Assembly: GCA_004194705.1 (NCBI GenBank)
Contig: SADC01000062.1
Coordinates: 124,001 to 188,000 of the forward strand
Direction: 5' to 3'
From: Ditylenchus dipsaci
Lineage: Eukaryota > Nematoda > Chromadorea > Rhabditida > Anguinidae
Length of the DNA stretch: 64,000 nt
Positions 10,617 through 22,400 of this stretch are shown one piece after another. The position numbers and the translations under genes are program-made. The notes below the pieces were generated by a model that saw only the letters and a program-made list of their open reading frames with translations, had not been told where the DNA came from and ran no database searches. The first letter of the stretch is position 1. Each line of letters opens with the position of its first letter.

Positions 10617-11030
10617 GAATGAAATATACTCGATTTCATAGCACCCACTCCATTATGCTATTCATTAGGGAGTTTTTAACTTACTTGTAAGTACAGGCAC
10701 CGGCGACAAACCGGCTGTATGCCGGCAAAAAATTAAATAGCCGGTAGAAAAAAAGAACTGTAGGCTGGTCTCCAGCGGGTGCCGGATCGTAGAGAATCGA
10801 CTGAACTTCTGAAAGATGTCGTTTTCGAAGACCAAAATCTGACCTATAGACGTTTTACAAAAATACCATATCACCGTATTTGTAAAAGCACGACCCCTAA
10901 GCCTAAAATTTTTTATCTGCAATCCGCATAGTTACATAGATATATGACAGCTATGTGACCTTCCCAAGCTGTATACCCCAACTAAAACCTGACAAAGTTT
11001 TCGCCTATAATTTGCACATTTTCACAAACA
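10617..11030. other. No gene seen
   Basis: Intergenic sequence between the candidate ORF and the 3' end of TSEN54. A weak inverted motif, GCCGGCAAAAAATT/GCCGG, near 10720 may be a repeat remnant. Confidence 0.35.
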
Positions 11031-11044
11031 CTGAATAAAAATAT

Positions 11045-11050
11045 TTTATT
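11045..11050 (-). terminator. AATAAA polyadenylation signal, TSEN54 side
   Basis: AATAAA on the minus strand downstream of the likely TSEN54 3' region. It suggests that transcription ends near 11030. Confidence 0.5.
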
Positions 11051-11149
11051 GGAAGGAAACACCAGTAAACAACAACGTGACAAAATAACATTTACATCAG
11101 TCATTCCACATTTTCAAGTTTTCTTCTGATAACACTGTGAACTTGGATA

Positions 11150-13252
11150 TACGGATGTTGGTGGAATCGCCGGATGCGATCTAAATTTAGTTTGATAGAA
11201 GGATATTTTCATCATATGCTTCAGATAAGAGCAGCTTGCATGTTACATCCAGTCAACTCCCTCCATAGTGGTCACCCTTGAGACCGGATCGAGCTGGCTA
11301 GTAAGTAAAGGAGAATACATATTTTAATGATGCCGTTTATTTCTTAATAAAAGACCACTCGATAATAAACGACCACTCTGGGCTAAATTCTGGTATACCC
11401 CAGCACTCAATTCGGGTATACCCCAGCACTCAATTCGGGTATACCCCCAGCACTCAATTCTGGTATATCCCCAACACTTTACCTCACAATTGAAAGCTGA
11501 GGATGTTAGCTACACGATGGTGTAACAATTTCTTAATTTAGTTCACAAAAATGCACATCTTTTAATTGAAATAGAATTGAATCATTTTTGAGCGTTCAAT
11601 TTTCACTCGAAAAGATTCAATTCAATTTTGATTAAAAGGTATACATTTTTGTGAACTAAACCAAGAAATTTTTACACCATCGTGTAGCTAACATCCTCAG
11701 CTTTCAATTGTGGGGTAAAGTGTTGGGTATACCAGATTTGAGTGCTGGGGTATACCAGAATTGAGTGCTGGGGGTATACCAGAATTGTACCCCACTCTGT
11801 AACAAAGATGAGCTATATCTCTTGAGGATATCTTTTGAGGACCCATATCTCAGCCTAGAGTATATATTTTGCCAATCTGTTTTTCGCGTTTGTTCTTAAC
11901 TTCCACGAGCTCCAGCAATTCCACTATTTAAATTTCTCATTTTTAGCCAAAAATTTCGCGATCCACCTCTAATTTAATCATATTTTTAGGGGGTTGAAAA
12001 ATAAACGACCATGCTCTTTTAATAGAAAATATACGGTATTCTTTGTGGCCGATAAAATTATTAAAATTTTGCGCCATATGCTGGGAGACAATGGATGGAG
12101 TTGACTGCAGCACTTCCAAAAACTTACAAGAAGTGGAGTATCCAACTGTTCTTCGGCAATCTTTTTCAATTCTTTGGTGCTGGGCAGAGTATTGAGCTCA
12201 CCACTAAATGAAATTATGTATTTAGATATTGAGAAGGCAAAAAACGTTTTAGCCTTAAAGGACCATAGCCGTCGTCGACAACGAGAATTTCAAATGTTTG
12301 AATTCTCGCGGGGCACTTCTTTTTCGTCTTTCATTGTACTCTTTTGAGTCATTCGAAGCAAGTCAAAAGAGTACAGTGCGAGACGAAAGAAAACTGTCCC
12401 GCGCGAATTCAAACATTAGAAATTCTCAATGTCGGCGACGGCTATGGTCCTTTAAATTCAGCTAATTACGGCTTAGAGTCGAGCTCTGATAAAAACATTC
12501 GGCTGATCTACCATATGGTTTCAATAAAAATACGGCAAACTCGGTCACTAAGTCGTTCGTTAAATCGGCACTCGACTTTAATTCCCTTCTTTAATTCCCT
12601 TCTCCATAGAAAACTTTGTAAATTCTCTTAAACATAGGGAACTAGTTGTGATAAAAAATCAGATTGTGTGATCGAACTGATTTTCTTGTAAACTTTTGGC
12701 CCTTTTAATTTTCAGAAGAAGGTGATGTTAAAAATTGATCACGCATTAATCTGCACTCACTTCGACACAAGAAGCCTATAGTTCATCGGCGAGTAGGAGT
12801 CCATGCAATTGTAAACACCATAGTCATAGGAAGATCCCCTGAAACCAAAGAGTCGGATTATTAAGAGAAAATAACTTCGACATTTTAGAAAGATGAACAT
12901 ACTTACGCTGCTGAACGCTTGAGGACATAACCGGCTTGGACCATTTCAGAATAAGCGGCGTACTTCAATCGAGAGATATTGGCAGACTCGAGAATATGGT
13001 AGAGCTGAGCCACAGCCAGACGCTTTTTCTCCAAGGATACCACTGCTAGGCCACTTTCCACAAGATACAGCGCTTCTTCGATGCACAAATACTGACGACC
13101 ATCTTTTCGGACATGGCCCATCTTGCTTAGCTGTTTGGTCTGAAAACAGAAATGAAGTCAGGAGAGTGACCAATTTACTTAGGTGAATAAATTACCTTTT
13201 GCTGCACCGCCCTGAATGACTTTTCCTCCGGCAAATATTCCAGCACTATCAT
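11150..13252 (-). CDS. TSEN54: tRNA-splicing endonuclease subunit TSEN54 (N-terminal part resolved)
   Basis: TSEN54 is a structural subunit of the nuclear heterotetramer that removes introns from pre-tRNA. The resolved exons are 13252-13196 (start MIVLEYLPEEKSFRAVQQK), 13139-12907, 12838-12761 and 12203-12128, all in phase. Exon 2 carries the Sen54 N-terminal signature: MGHVRKDGRQYLCIEEALYL, then LYHILE and, at the end, YSEMVQAGYVLKR. Later exons encode YDYGVYNCMDSYSPMNYRL and ELNTLPSTKELKKIAEEQ. Introns 1 and 2 are 56 and 68 bases. The C-terminal exon is unresolved. A palindromic element occupies about 11250-12107, and the exon after 12128 must lie at about 11150-11250 or be lost. A frame starting after AG at about 11220 and reading ISFYQTKFRSHPAIPP is a possible C-terminal piece. 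Family members are longer, so the gene may be truncated here. Confidence 0.82.
11250..12107. mobile_element. CAGTCAACTCC-ended palindromic element in the TSEN54 3' region
   Basis: The ends CAGTCAACTCCCTCCATA and its inverted copy GGATGGAGTTGACTG bound an 858-base segment. An inner palindrome (about 11390-11790) is built of GGGTATACCCCAGCACTCAA units and a long inverted AT-rich core with AAAAATGCACATCTTTTAAT. I do not see a clean target duplication. It sits immediately 3' of the last resolved TSEN54 exon. Confidence 0.55.
12259..12451. mobile_element. TTAA-flanked MITE in TSEN54 intron 3
   Basis: AGGACCATAGCCGTC and its complement form the ends, each bordered by TTAA (12255-12258 and 12452-12455). 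The element is palindromic around GAGTCATTCGAAGCAAGTC. Same family as 35003-35344 by its AGGACCAT ends. Confidence 0.7.
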
Positions 13253-13395
13253 ATTTTATTGCTCTGAAATAGTTGTATGGATTTCATTTATATATATCCC
13301 TAATCACAAAAAAACAAAAAAGAAACAAAATAGAACCCATTTCTCTAACCAGCCCTCTCTAATAATTTTTATATAAACATATAAATTTTTTACTA

Positions 13396-13832
13396 CAGTC
13401 GACGCTCTTACTTAGGACACCCCCACTTAGGACACAAGTTCGTTACGACCTCGAGTCCGACACTTTTTTTAGCTCTATTTTTTAAAACTTTTTCTAGTTC
13501 TGTTTTGACAGTCTGGTCCCAAATATCGCAAGGATTCCGATTTTCCCGATTTTTTTCTAAAAACCCTGAACTTTTTGCTCTGTAAAAGCAAAAGCTCTTA
13601 GTTAGGACAGGCTCTATCGAAAATACATGTTTTTTTAAATAGAGTTTTGGCTTTTTTAGAGCAAAAACATTGGGATTTTAGAAAACGATCCGCAAAATCA
13701 GAATCCTTGCAATATTTGGGACCAGACTGTCAAAACAGAACTAGCAAAGGTATCAAAAACTTAAGGTAAAAAAATTGTCAAACCCGGTAAGTTGGCCGGT
13801 CCCTTGGGTGTCCTAAGTAAAAGCGTCGACTG
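13396..13832. mobile_element. TA-flanked MITE with CAGTCGACG ends
   Basis: The ends CAGTCGACGCTCTTACTTAG and its near complement are flanked by TA (13394-13395, 13833-13834). The interior carries the shared core of this window's CAGTC family: a GTTCGTTACGACC..GTCCGACAC block and a CGCAAGGATTCCGATTTT block, each present in both orientations. It lies 140 bases upstream of the TSEN54 start. Confidence 0.75.
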
Positions 13833-13834
13833 TA

Positions 13835-15162
13835 CCAAGATTTTTACCAGATTCTAGTGGTCATTTTGAGTATTAAATGAATACAACTAAAAAGTAAAAA
13901 TTTTGCGAACAAAAGGAATTGAATAACAATTTTCAACAAAATCTATGATGTATGCTAGTTCATAACTCTGATTTAAGAGTTGTACCACTTTTTTGTAGTA
14001 ATATCGCTTCAATGGTCCGGGTTTACTAGAAAGTCATAGACGCTCTACAAACATATAACATATAACATGATTGAGTACCATCCAGGAGCGTGTGGTACTT
14101 ACCCGAGGGTCGGTAAGCACCATTTTACAGTTAGAATATTTTGTGAATATTTTTTTTAATTTCTGATAGTTTCCAGGATTTCAGGTTCGATAACAAAATT
14201 TTGGGGTCAAACTCAAAATTTTATGGACTAATCTTTCAAAAAATTGCAAATTAGTTCATTGGGTCGATTTTTTTAAATTATAGTTGTGGTTTCGAAGTTA
14301 TACACTATCGGCAGTCCTATTTGATAGTTAGACTGCCAATAGCTACTGCTCCAATTTGGTGAATTGTTTTCAGTCTCTATAGATTAACTGCCCGGTTTTT
14401 GTATTCTTTTTAGTGCTTTTGTAAAAAATAAAAGAAAATAAGTTTTCAACTTCAACGCAAATGCAGATTGCGCAAACGCAAATTCAAAGATGGCTGAAGA
14501 GAATTATCTTACACTTGTTAGAACCATAATTTCAAAAAAGTCCTGGCTCTTTATCTATTTGGGTACCATAAATCCTTTAGGCCTCATAGACGGACTGTAA
14601 ATTCAACAATCCTCAATATTCCGACCGAGTGAGGACTGTGAGTGAGGAAGAAAAAGCGGGCACTTTTTCCCCAAACGCGGCCATTTTTCCGTATCGTCCG
14701 AATAATTTTTGAAAAAAAAAGTTATGGTCATTTCCAAGTGAAGATTGTTGAATTTACAATCCGCCATTGTGTACGATGCCTAAGCGAGCCGAAATCTCCA
14801 CTTATTAGATAAAATACGGTGATTTTATTTTTGGCGCAAATCCAATTTGTGAAATTAAATTCGCAAATTCTGAAATTGCGCAATATTTCGCTGCTCAATT
14901 CTTCCCTACCGTAGACAACCACTGTTTTTACAAAAATTTAAGACATGTATACAAATTTTTAAAAACGGTACTCAAACAAAGGCTACTTTTTGTTTGAATT
15001 TTTATGAAATCTAGCTATTAAAAAGGGTTTTCGAAGTTGCATTTCTTTTAAATATTTTTTGACCAATATCTATTCAAGGCCCACAAATTTTTTCTTCACA
15101 GTGACAAGTTAGATTTTTGATTACTCCATACACTTACTCAATTTTTTCATAATAAAAAATAG
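13835..15162. other. No gene seen
   Basis: About 1.3 kb of AT-rich intergenic DNA. Short direct repeats occur (ATATAACATATAACATG near 14056). ORFs here lack splice partners and recognisable domains. Confidence 0.4.
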
Positions 15163-17098
15163 GCTGTAACTAATTTACCCCGCCAAATTACTGATTTACC
15201 CCGCCAAATTATTTTTTTACCCCGCCAAATTTGAATTTTGAGCAAAATGCTTGTTTACCCCGCCAAATTACTGATTTACCCCGCCAAATTATTCATTTAC
15301 CCCGCCAAATTTGAATTTTGAGCAAAATACTCGTTTACCCCGCCAAATTACTGATTTACCCCGCCAAATTACTGATTTACCCCGCCAAATTATTCGTTTA
15401 CCCCGCTAAATTATTCATTTTACCCGTAAAATTTTTGCTTTACTTGTGGATGTTTGTATTCTGCCTATGTTGATTTTCATCTTTAAGTACTAGCTTCAGA
15501 TGAAAAGAGGGCATGCTGCTTCTTGGAATGAGGAAAAGGTTTGCCAAAACAAAGAGGAAATAAATAGAAAGTAAGCCAATAATATTTGTCTCATTAGGTG
15601 AGACCACCATTTTTTCGATCGCTTCATATCAAGTACCAGTAAAGTCTCAAGTTGTTATAAATCGACCCTTCTTCAATACGTAAAAACGGAAAGAGATAAA
15701 ACCATGACAAGAACACTTTATTACCAAAAAACTCAACAAAGCAAACAGTTGACATCAAATTCAAGCAAAATGATATGTACTGTATAAATGATAACTAAAT
15801 TCGCTCCAAAGCTTGACCAACTTTCTTTTTTCTCCCTCTCTTCATTCGTGGCTCTAGTGGTCCCGGTAAAGAATCAATCAGCTTTTCAGTTTCCATAAGC
15901 AGCAAGGAGTGAAGCCCTAGCAAGTTCTGCCACATCATTTTTGATCTCTTCACAGGCTTCTTGGTATATTCTACCTTTAGGCAAATCCTTGTTCAGATCC
16001 ATTGTCACGTGAGCGTAGCACATACCTCGCTTTGTACTTGGAACACTTGATGGCAAGCTAAAAAATACCTTTAAAATTTTATCTTCTGACTATTGACCTG
16101 TTTACCAGCAGTGATTTGTGTTGCCCCATCAGTGACAAGTAGCTCTGGTTTGTAGTTGCCTGCTTGAGAAATAGCCTCCAGAAAGCCCTTGTAACGCCAA
16201 GTGTCCTCATGCGAAGAAATTGCATCATAAGTTGGAAAGAAAGTTTTGTCTGCGTCAGAGCAGCCAGCAGCCTAGGAAGTTATGAAAAATTCTATTGATA
16301 GCCAACGTTAAAAATACCCACTAGCAGAGGATAGTTGAAAGTCATAAGCTTGTTCGTTCCGTCACCTTGAACACCCTGCGAGTTTGCTTGGCGATTTTGG
16401 AGTTTCTTCGAGTTGATCACCAGATAGAACTGCTCAGTAAGCCTATTCACACCGTTCTCACGCACATTGATAGACCGGTAATTGAAGGCGACAGCAAAAG
16501 ACTTGTTCTCATCCACTAAACTGAATTTATTAACAGTAGTAGCCCGAACAATTATACAGAAGGGAAAGCTACCGGGTATTACTGTTTTGTTCGAAGTACT
16601 ATTTCACGTCTTCAAGCGTCAGAGTGCTTGTAAATCCTTGCTTTCGGCATAAAGTAGACTTCTGGTTTTGCACTTGCTTCAACGATGGGATTACCAAACC
16701 TTCAAGTTCGGCATCATCCTAAACTTTTTTTGTTCGTTATGTTGTCTTTCTTGAGATGAATCATAGCACCAGATTGAGTTTTGGGCCAACCATAAATCAA
16801 TTTTTTCTTCGTTTCGGCAAACTTTTTCCTTATTCCAAGAAGCAGCAGGTCCTCTTTTCATCTGAAGCTAGTACTTAAAGATGAAAATCAACATAGGCAG
16901 AATACAAACATCCGCAAGTAAAGTAAAAATTTGACGGGGTAAAATGAATAATTTAGCGGGGTAAATCAGTAATTTGGCGGGGTAAATCAGTAATTTGGCG
17001 GGGTAAACAAGTATTTTGCTCAAAATTCAAATTTGGCGGGTAAAAAAATAATTTGGCGGGGTAAATCAGTAATTTGGCGGGGTAAATTAGTTACAGCC
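15163..17098 (-). mobile_element. MULE-like element, left arm of a large palindrome
   Basis: The termini begin CTGTAACTAATTTACCCCGCC and are repeated inverted at 17098. Each end carries a subterminal array of TTTACCCCGCCAAATTACTGA-like 21-base units (15178-15420 and 16935-17090). The interior encodes a broken Mutator-like transposase on the minus strand. The next element is its inverted copy. Confidence 0.7.
15830..16840 (-). pseudogene. MULE-like transposase remnant (left copy)
   Basis: The minus-strand frame at 16516-16292 includes GVNRLTEQFYLVINSKKLQN and GDGTNKLMTFNYPLLVGIFN. An upstream-antisense exon at 16272-16095 includes FPTYDAISSHEDTWRYKGFL and LLVTDGATQITAGKQ. The GDGT and TDGA aspartates fit the first two catalytic positions of MULE transposases. 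Stops and frame breaks interrupt the N- and C-terminal parts. Family assignment rests on motif pattern and is moderate. Confidence 0.55.
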
Positions 17099-19015
17099 GC
17101 CAAATTACTGATTTACCCCGCCAAATTATTCATTTACCCCGCCAAATTTGAATTTTGAGCAAAATACTCGTTTACCCCGCCAAATTACTGATTTACCCCG
17201 CCAAATTATTCATTCACCCGCTAAATTATTCATTTTACCCCGTCAAATTTTTACTTTACTTGCGGATGTTTGTATTCTGCCTATGTTGATTTTCATCTTT
17301 AAGTACTAGCTTCAGATGAAAAGAGGACCTGCTGCTTCTTGGAATAAGGAAAAAGTTTGCCGAAACGAAGAAAAAATTGATTTATGGTTGGCCCAAAACT
17401 CAATCTGGTGCTATGATTCATCTCAAGAAAGACAACATAACGAACGAAAAAAGTTTAGGATGATGCCGAACTTGAAGGTTTGGTAATCCCATCGTTGAAG
17501 CAAGTGCAAAACCAGAAGTCTACTTTATGCCGAAAGCAAGGATTTACAAGCACTCTGACGCTTGAAGACGTGAAATAGTACTTCGAACAAAACAGTTATA
17601 CCCGGTAGCTTTCCCTTCTGTATAATTGTTCGGGCTACTACTGTTAATAAATTCGGTCTAGTGGATGAGAACAAGTCTTTTGCTGTCGCCTTCAATTACC
17701 GGTCTTTCATTGTGCGTGAGAACGGTGTGAATAGGCTTACTGAGCAGTTCTATCTGGTGATCAACTCGAAGAAACTCCAAAATCGCCAAGCAAACTCGCA
17801 GGGTGTTCAAGGTGACGGAACGAACAAGCTTATGACTTTTAACTATCCTCTGCTAGTGGGTATTTTTAACGTTAGCTATCAATAGAATTTTTCATAACTT
17901 CCTAGGCTGCTGGCTTCTCTGATGCAGACAAAACTTTCTTTCCAACTTATGCTGCAATTTCTTCGCATGAGGACACTTGGCGTTACAAGGGCTTTCTGGA
18001 GGCTATTTCGCAAGCAGGCAACTACAAACCAGAGCTACTTGTCGCTGATGGAGCAACACAAATCACTGCTGGTAAACAGGTCAATAGTCAGAAGATAAAA
18101 TTTAAAGGTATTTTTTAGCTTGCCATCAAGTGTTTCCAAGTACAAAGCGAGGTATGTGCTACGCTCACGTGACAATGGATCTGAACAAGGATTTGCCTAA
18201 GGGTAGAATATACCAAGAAGCCTGTGAAGAGATCAAAAATGATGTGGCAGAACTTGCTAGGGCTTCACTCCTTGCTGCTTATGGAAACTGAAAAGCTGAT
18301 TGATTCTTTACCGGGACCACTAGAGCCACGAATGAAGAGAGGGAGAAAAAAGAAAGTTGGTCAAGCTTTGGAGCGAATTTAGTTATCATTTATACAGTAC
18401 ATATCATTTTGCTTGAATTTGATGTCAACTGTTTGCTTTGTTGAGTTTTTTGGTAATAAAGTGTTCTTGTCATGGTTTTATCTCTTTCCGTTTTTACGTA
18501 TTGAAGAAGGGTCGATTTATAACAACTTGAGACTTTACTGGTACTTGATATGAAGCGATCGAAAAAATGGTGGTCTCACCTAATGAGACAAATATTATTG
18601 GCTTACTTTCTATTTATTTCCTCTTTGTTTTGGCAAACCTTTTCCTCATTCCAAGAAGCAGCATGCCCTCTTTTCATCTGAAGCTAGTACTTAAAGATGA
18701 AAATCAACATAGGCAGAATACAAACATCCGCAAGTAAAGTAAAAATTTGACGGGGTGAAATGAATAATTTAGCGGGGTGAATGAATAATTTGGCGGGGTA
18801 AATCAGTAATTTGGCGGGGTAAATCAGTAATTTGGCGAGGTAAACGAGTATTTTGCTCAAAATTCAAATTTGGCGGGGTAAATGAATAATTTGGCGGGGT
18901 AAATCAGTAATTTGGCGGGGTAAACAAGTATTTTGCTCAAAATTTAAATTTGGCGGGGTAAAAAAATAATTTGGCGGGGTAAATCAGTAATTTGGCGGGT
19001 AAAACAATTTGAGCC
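17099..19015 (+). mobile_element. MULE-like element, right arm of a large palindrome
   Basis: This is an inverted near-identical copy of 15163-17098 with no spacer at the centre (about 17097). Its right array of AATTTGGCGGGGTAAATCAG units ends at about 19015. The outermost CTGTAACTAA terminus is missing from its ends, so this copy is shorter at both edges. Confidence 0.7.
17380..18382 (+). pseudogene. MULE-like transposase remnant (right copy)
   Basis: The frame at 17661-17885 matches the left copy except for a few residues (for example SFIV for SINV, and SYQ for GYQ at the end). The following exon-like segment 17906-18090 reads FPTYAAISSHEDTWRYKGFL and LLVADGATQITAGKQ. A basic tail, RMKRGRKKKVGQALE, ends near 18380. 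Reading frames are interrupted as in the left copy, so neither copy is autonomous as assembled. Confidence 0.55.
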
Positions 19016-19451
19016 ATAAAAAATATATTCTTGATTTATCAGGACTTTATGATTTCTAAAAAAACAAAAGGCATAGGGTACATCAATACGTTTAAAAAAC
19101 ATACAAAGCCTGCAATTTAAAGCAAAATTGGCAATTTGAACAACGAAAATAATGAATTGAAACAACAGGGAGCATGAAAGCAAATACGCGAAATGAAAAC
19201 AAAAATTCAAAAAAGTTTTAATCTCAAAATGCATGCCGGATGACTAATATAGATATGACCCATACAAATCGAATACCAAAACCCAAATTATATTTTTCGC
19301 AAAAATTATTCAGCAAATACGATAATGGCAAATCGAGATCTACATTCAAACTGGCAACTAAAATGGTTTCCTTGTAACAATGAGGCTTCAGTTTAAGATA
19401 TATAGGACAAAGTAGAGCTTTAGAAATCAATGCACAAACTGATGTAGACAA

Positions 19452-22400
19452 TTACAAAATGTCTAGCGGAAGCCAAATTCTTCGGCAGGCAATCACCACA
19501 GGCTTCGGAGCATAGTCATGTGCAGAAAGCAGAGACCGAATCCTAGGTGGCAAGTGTTCCAACTCCTGAGCATATTGGCGGTCGAACTGTTCTCGGTCTA
19601 CACTAAAATTAGGAAAAGAGCTAAATATTTCAAAAGTGAAAAAATTTATATGGTTTACCTGCGATTAAATCGATCCAAGGCGACGAATAGAATGTCCCTA
19701 AAATTTACATTTTTATTATTACTAAAAATATTTTTTGTTGTCAAGAAACATCAGAATTTGGTCTGGCTAGAAATATGAACATGCGTGATACAAAAATTTA
19801 GGAAGGTTGTCAAATTTTTATTTATGTGTTGACAATTTCGCCTTTTCAAAAACTTTCATCCAATTTGTGTAACCACCTATTTTTTTAACAAAATTAACAT
19901 GCGAACAAGTCTTTATCATCCACCAGCTTTAGGGCTTGCAAAAACAATAACGGAAATGAATAGGGTATGTACGGTTAATGAAAAATTACTTATGTGTTGC
20001 GATTTAGATCTTCAGAAGGGCTAAAACCATAATCTTAACGCCCTATGTTCAACATTCTGAAAGTTTTTAAACCCTAGTAAAAAACAAATAATTTTATTTA
20101 TTTTTTCAAATGTAAAACTAAATTGAAAAAACTAACCTGTAGATTGAAAAATGATCTGAAAAATAGATAAAAAAATTACTCCCACATAAAATCAGCCCAG
20201 ACTTTGCAAAACTCACTACGCAATCCAACCGCTGTCTCTTTCTTCTCCCGATGTTCATTGATGAGGTATTTCAGAATCAAAAAGAGATTGCTTGTTTGCA
20301 AAGAATCCACAACATGTTGCCATAGACGGATATTCGCTGTCGACATCAATTGAGCAGGTATCACAGATCCAGTTTCCTAAAAAGTATAAAATATTATACG
20401 AAGCTTGAAATTATACATCAGACTTCTGTTTTACCTTATTATATATGTGGTAATTTAAATAATTTAATTGATAGGTTACGTAGAAAAAAATTAGGTTATA
20501 GAAATATATTTAATTACACAGCAGTGAGTCGATTTTTTTCTCGTTTCTAATAATAGTGGCAACTGCAGAGGATATTTGCAGACGAATATCTTTTATTTCA
20601 GCATCCAAGTTACGCAATGTGGAAGACAAGGCAAAAGTATTTTCGTTGACACTTGCGGAGCGTTGCTCCTGTAGCAACTGTTCTGTTCGCGCAGTCAACT
20701 TACGACTGTCCTCGATCTCTTTGAGCATGGAGTCGAAATCGTCAGTGATATGCTCTAATGTTCTGGTCAGCCTAGAGAGAAAATGACTTTGTAAATTTGC
20801 ACGACTAGAATAATAATGGTGCAGAGATGAGGTTTGAATTTGAAACTGTGGCGCGAGTTTGAAAATCAGGATTGTTTTTGGGATTTATTTGGGACTGTTA
20901 CTACAAAAAGCTATCACAGTCGGACCTGGATTTAGAGACCACTCAAGCTTGCTCTCGCCTAAGATTCGAAAAATTTCTACCTTAATTTTTACAAATTTGG
21001 TTTGAACATCCTGGTTTCAAATATTGCTTGATTCCAATCTTGCCGATTTTTTCCAGAATCATATTTTTTTTAAGAACCGAAATTTCGATTCAGTGACTCT
21101 CTTTTATCAAATTAGAGGATCACTGAATCCAGGTTTTGCCTTTAAAAAAAATTAGGATTCTAAAAAGCGATCGGCAAAATTTGAATCCTCGCGATATTGG
21201 GACCAGACTGTCTAAACAGAATTGGCAAAAACCTTCAAAATTGAGGTAAAAATGTGTTGGATCTTAGGCGGGACCGAACTTGTATGAAAATTTTCTAAAT
21301 TGAAGTCCGAATTCAACCTAAATTTTAGAAAAAGTAAGCACTTTACCGATAAACAATTTCCTCGGGTAGCATAGTCATATTTTAGGTTCTAAAAAATTTC
21401 AGGCCACCTTGATTCTCCAGTTTATTTTTTTGCGAAAAACAAATTTTTGTCAAAAATAATCAAAAAATGGTAGAAACGCAGTAGAAAAAGTATTAGGCGA
21501 CTATCGAATTTTTTTTGTAAGTGCTTTAGCTAAATTTTGGGCAAAAAACTATTTCTCTAACTTTGAAAATTTTTTTCTTCGCTGCAAAATTAGTCCATGC
21601 GAAAGTTTCAATCTCAAGCGATGTCTCTGCCCCAAAATATAACTAACGGCTGAACACTTTGTGTAGTCGACTGAATAGCTTTTTGGACGGACTCAATCTC
21701 CAGTCTTATTCTTCTGCTCTCATGCATATCCACATTCTCAGCACCAACACCTGTGCTCAAAGCCTCTTTTTCCAACTCTCTTGTATTCTCAATAATTTTG
21801 TTGACTAATAAGCCATGTCCTACTGAATCCTTGTCCATTGAAGCTATTCTAGCCCCTGAAGCATCTGACGACACAAAAGCTGCGGCTTCCTCATCTTCCT
21901 CGACCAAAAACTCGTCGACCTCAGCTTTTTTGTCTGCCAAATCATCTTCCAGTATCAAATTGCCGACACTAGCTGGCTGGGCACTGACCGTAGTTGTGTC
22001 AATCTCAGCCACCTTGGTCTTTTTCAGCTTAGGTGGAGGGGCTCTGGTGACGGCTGTTCCCGGCCTGGCCACTGACGTTTGTGGTCGTCCAGCGCTAGTC
22101 AATGGTCTAGGTACTGGAGTCACTGGTTGAGCTTCTTGTATTATGGATGTAGAAGCTGGAATATCAAAGAACTGGGGCTTGTCCTCAGGATTTTGGTTGG
22201 ATAAAGCCCTCCTGGCTGAATCCCGTCGCTCACTTTCGGCTCCCGTCTCATCGGCTATGCCGGAATCCTCGCCTTTGGAAGTGCCTCCACTGGATTCCCG
22301 ATCCGGCAGAGAGGCTCTGCTGGACTCGAGCATGGCTGTAGAGTGGGAAATCACGTGGGGACTGCCGATTCCCTCATCTCTCAGACCATTTGCATTATGA

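Noticed and set aside
15178..15425. CRISPR-like array of regularly spaced repeats
   Set aside because: The spacers are themselves repeated short sequences, the units lie inverted at element ends, and the genome is eukaryotic; this is transposon subterminal repeat.
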